From: Opitutia bacterium
GTDB taxonomy: Bacteria > Verrucomicrobiota > Verrucomicrobiia > Opitutales > Opitutaceae
Length of the DNA stretch: 64,000 nucleotides
Assembly: GCA_016217545.1 (NCBI GenBank)
Contig: JACRHT010000017.1
Location: 1-64,000 of the forward strand
Direction: 5' to 3'
A program made the position numbers and the translations under genes. Positions 61,674-64,000 of the stretch are shown here, piece by piece. How positions within the stretch are numbered: the first letter of the stretch is position 1; the number at the start of each line of letters is the position of its first letter. Under the pieces are notes generated by a model. That model was given only the letters and a program-made list of their open reading frames with translations. It was not told where the DNA came from and searched no databases.

Positions 61674-61699
61674 AGGCCGGCCGCAAGCCGGCCTTTTTG
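61674..61699 (+). terminator. Rho-independent terminator of the cyclophilin gene
   Basis: Stem AAGGCCGGC / GCCGGCCTT (9 bases, perfect, loop CGCAA) running into TTTTT on the plus strand. Confidence 0.87.
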
Positions 61700-61722
61700 C
61701 TGCCCCTTCGCCACCGCCCTGG

Positions 61723-63597
61723 CTACTGGCCTATCAGTCCCAGCAGCCGTTTGGCTTCCTTCTTGTCCCGCGCTTCCGCGTCGGAATCAACGACCTCTTG
61801 CAAGAGCCGGCGGGCGTCGGCCTTTCTGCCGGCATTGGCATGTTCGACGGCACGCGACAGCCGATCAGCAGCAGTCGCTGTGCGGCGATTGACTTCCAAC
61901 AGCGACTGCAGGTGCGGCTCGGGAAACTTCGCTCGCACTTCGTCGATGCGCGACACGATGCGCGCGTAGTTGGATTTCGCGAAAAGCTCATTCAACTCAC
62001 GCTCGACCTCCTGCCAGTCCTGCACATGCAGGAGACGCCGCGCGAACTGCTTCAGGTCCGCTGTGGCGCGTGGATCGACGAGCGCGAGTTCGAGCCGCTG
62101 CCGCCCGCGACGCTCGTTTCCTTCCCGTAAGTCCGCCACCCCGAGTCCCACATCGATTGCCGCATCGTCCGGCGCGAGTTGCGCGCCTTTCTCCAGCAAG
62201 CGCCGGTCGGCGGGGTCGTAGACTTCGAGCGCCGAAACAACCCCGGCGAGACCCTGGTAAGCGGGGACGAAACGGGGATTCAGCGCCAGCGCCTGCCGGA
62301 GCGCGCGCGCAACATCCAGCGCCAGCGCCGGACTGAAGTTGTCCTCCACCACCTCGCTGGCCTGCATCCTCGCCACCGCGTAGCCGTAGTGCGCGTAATA
62401 GCTGCGGGAACCCGCGGCGATGGCGCGCGCAAAACAGTCCGCGGCCGACTGGTGGTTCTTTGCCATGGACTGAGCTTCAGCCAGCACCTGCCAGGCGAGA
62501 GGATCGGTCGGCGCGAGTTGGGTCTCCCGCTGCAAGAACGAGAGCGCTGCGCCAGTCTCTCCGCGCCGCGAACCGAGCAGGAGAATGCCTTTCGTGCGCT
62601 CCACTTCAGCGACGCTCGCGGGCCGGACGGTCAACTTCGATTCTATATCGGCATAGGGCACCCGGAAACGCTGCGGCGCGTAGTGCCCCTGCTTGAGATA
62701 CGCGGCCAGCTTGCGACCGAACTCCGCGTAGTCCGCGCCGAACGCATCACGAAAAGCCCCTTCCAAATCCGCGCGGTGCGCCAATCCATCCAGATAGCGC
62801 GCGATCGCATCGCGACCCGGCGACCCGCGGCCATACAGCAGATAGTGCGACATGAACCACGAACGGGCGTAGAACAGCGTCGCGCGATTGCCCTCGTTGA
62901 ATCGTATGCCCTCGCGGGGCGTCATCACCAGCCGGCCAACATCGACCCCTTCGCGAAGCAGCAACCGCAAGTGATCGGGCATCAACGCACCGAAGGAACA
63001 CGAGTCGCCCTCGGCGCGGAACGTAGAGTAGACCTCCGCCACGCCCTCCTCCAGCCACGCCGGGAGATTCTGCTCCGCCGACGCACTATACCAATGCACA
63101 GCTTCGTGAAACACGAGCTGCCGCGTGGTCCGCTCGTCGTAGTCCAAGGCAAGCGCGAGCGCGTGAGTGCCGCCGACGTGCACGAAAAAACCTCCGATCT
63201 CCTCCGGCTTGCCGTTTTCGAGCGGCTTGAACGGCCGCAATTCCCGGTCGCGCGGGAAGAGCAGCACGGTGACCGGTTGCAGCTGTTGCTCCGGCACGTC
63301 CACGACCAGCTGCATCGCCCGGCGAAACTGCTCCAGCTCCACGGCCCACCGCCGCGCGGTCGCCTCGGACGCCGGTGTCAGGACGGTGAACAGCGGGCTC
63401 TGCACGGCGACCCACTTCTCCGGCTTGGCAACCAGCCACGCCGGCGCCACGCCCACCAGCACAGCCAAACACACGGTGCGCGCCAAGCGACGCCAGCCTC
63501 CGCCCCTGCGCCGTCCCGGCACTGGCGCGCCGCGGCAAACGTCCGGACGCGAATACGGCCCCGCTGGTTTGTCTGAAAACAAAAACGGCGAACTCAT
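61723..63597 (-). CDS. DUF1570-type putative metalloprotease with TPR-like region
   Basis: 624 residues. After a basic N terminus, a membrane or signal segment lies at about 39-57 (ARTVCLAVLVGVAPAWLVA). The domain at about 60-290 is peptidase-MA-like: LVFHEAVHWY gives an HExxH motif (His164, Glu165, His168) and LPAWLEEGVAEVY supplies a likely third ligand (Glu184). The remaining half is made of TPR-like helices (ALSFLQRETQLAPTDPLAWQ, ALRQALALNPRFVPAYQGL). An exported zinc protease or peptide-binding scaffold is plausible; substrate unknown. Its ATG overlaps the stop of the upstream gene (ATGA). Confidence 0.82.
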   Translation of the reverse strand: MSSPFLFSDKPAGPYSRPDVCRGAPVPGRRRGGGWRRLARTVCLAVLVGVAPAWLVAKPEKWVAVQSPLFTVLTPASEATARRWAVELEQFRRAMQLVVDVPEQQLQPVTVLLFPRDRELRPFKPLENGKPEEIGGFFVHVGGTHALALALDYDERTTRQLVFHEAVHWYSASAEQNLPAWLEEGVAEVYSTFRAEGDSCSFGALMPDHLRLLLREGVDVGRLVMTPREGIRFNEGNRATLFYARSWFMSHYLLYGRGSPGRDAIARYLDGLAHRADLEGAFRDAFGADYAEFGRKLAAYLKQGHYAPQRFRVPYADIESKLTVRPASVAEVERTKGILLLGSRRGETGAALSFLQRETQLAPTDPLAWQVLAEAQSMAKNHQSAADCFARAIAAGSRSYYAHYGYAVARMQASEVVEDNFSPALALDVARALRQALALNPRFVPAYQGLAGVVSALEVYDPADRRLLEKGAQLAPDDAAIDVGLGVADLREGNERRGRQRLELALVDPRATADLKQFARRLLHVQDWQEVERELNELFAKSNYARIVSRIDEVRAKFPEPHLQSLLEVNRRTATAADRLSRAVEHANAGRKADARRLLQEVVDSDAEARDKKEAKRLLGLIGQ

Positions 63598-64000
63598 CGC
63601 GGCGCCTCGCTCATCGGATTGATCTTAATCGTCGGCGCGAATGAAGGCCGCTTCTCACGTGCGGGAGATTTTTCATGCACCGGCCGCCGGCCTTCCATCT
63701 TCGCCCGCAAAACCTCCGCCGCTTCGCGGCTCCAGGAATCGGGGGCCAAACCGGGCAGTTGATCGAGCAACTGCAGCGCTTCGGCATCCTTGCCGAGGTG
63801 ATGACGCGCGCACGCCAGCGCAACAAGCGTGCGATCCCGGGCCTTCAATTGGGCGAAGCGACGCTGCACGGTATTCAGGTTCGCCACGATCGGCTCCGCG
63901 GCGCTGGCCTCGACCCAAGCGAGCATCTCGTAAGCACGCGACTGCTCGGGCGTCGCTGCGATGGAGCGCAGCAGGCAGCTGCGCAATTCTTCCCCGAGCT
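63594..64000 (-). CDS. C-terminal part of an upstream protein (TPR-like), cut by window end
   Basis: The frame is open from the window edge, so the 5' end is missing. The visible 134 residues are helical with TPR character (RAYEMLAWVEASAAEPIVAN, ALQLLDQLPGLAPDSWSREA) and end in a Pro/Lys-rich tail. Its TGA overlaps the ATG of the DUF1570-type gene (ATGA), so the two are translationally coupled. Given the neighbour, it may be another DUF1570-type protein, but the diagnostic domain would lie outside the window. Confidence 0.7.
   Translation of the reverse strand, partial: LGEELRSCLLRSIAATPEQSRAYEMLAWVEASAAEPIVANLNTVQRRFAQLKARDRTLVALACARHHLGKDAEALQLLDQLPGLAPDSWSREAAEVLRAKMEGRRPVHEKSPAREKRPSFAPTIKINPMSEAPR

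Overview
The window is GC-rich (roughly two thirds G+C) chromosomal DNA from a Gram-negative bacterium. LptF/LptG-type permease, GmhA, an O-antigen ligase-like protein and several lipobox lipoproteins point to an outer membrane. Type III glutamine synthetase, ADOP-type permease, FecR plus CHASE2-cyclase, DUF1570-type proteins, a bacterial SUI1 protein and the general lack of Shine-Dalgarno sequences fit Verrucomicrobiota best, probably an Opitutaceae-like organism. This placement is inference; there is no rRNA in the window. No tRNA, CRISPR array, prophage or insertion-sequence transposase was seen.

Layout. 1-13 kb is mostly minus strand: a fused E1 alpha/beta dehydrogenase, gamma-glutamyltransferase, purine nucleoside phosphorylase, RapA, a ThrRS-like/uridine kinase fusion and an ADOP permease. 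13-17.6 kb holds an MHS transporter, XerD, IF-1, TadA, superoxide dismutase and a tautomerase. 17.6-23 kb is a minus-strand surface-polymer/signalling cluster (O-antigen ligase, FecR protein, CHASE2 cyclase). 23-31 kb holds glnN, dnaX with an A9 slippery tract and an open -1 extension, the SRP RNA, a translationally coupled ECF sigma operon, an Lpt permease and rlmN. 31.6-35.6 kb holds metF, a three-gene redox-signalling operon ([2Fe-2S] protein, PAS protein, SpoIIE phosphatase), SUI1 and small proteins. 35.8-41.5 kb is the sucA-sucB-lpdA operon for 2-oxoglutarate dehydrogenase. 41.6-45.2 kb holds a DMT transporter, periplasmic carbonic anhydrase, HAD phosphatase, lipoprotein and RpiB. 45.2-49.3 kb is a MarR-led cluster resembling the Bacillus mhq (quinone/electrophile) regulon. 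49.5-55.3 kb holds DUF1275, SulP, RuvC, TauE, RecF and GmhA. 55.3-59.2 kb is a tandem pair of S9-peptidase-like proteins that both lack the nucleophile serine. 59.2-64 kb holds a DUF2934 protein, a TIR-domain protein, a cyclophilin and two DUF1570/TPR-type proteins, the last cut by the window edge.

Two kinds of repeated DNA stand out. The first is a set of REP/REPIN-like palindromes with GTAG or GTGG heads, mostly at gene ends; one near-identical 59-base version lies in frame inside both sucB and lpdA. The second is a set of paired inverted arrays of short units (GAGTTGA, GCTGAGA or GAGAAC) in intergenic gaps, often directly before start codons. The most informative single site is the A9 tract in dnaX, which would let one gene give both a short gamma-like and a long tau-like product.
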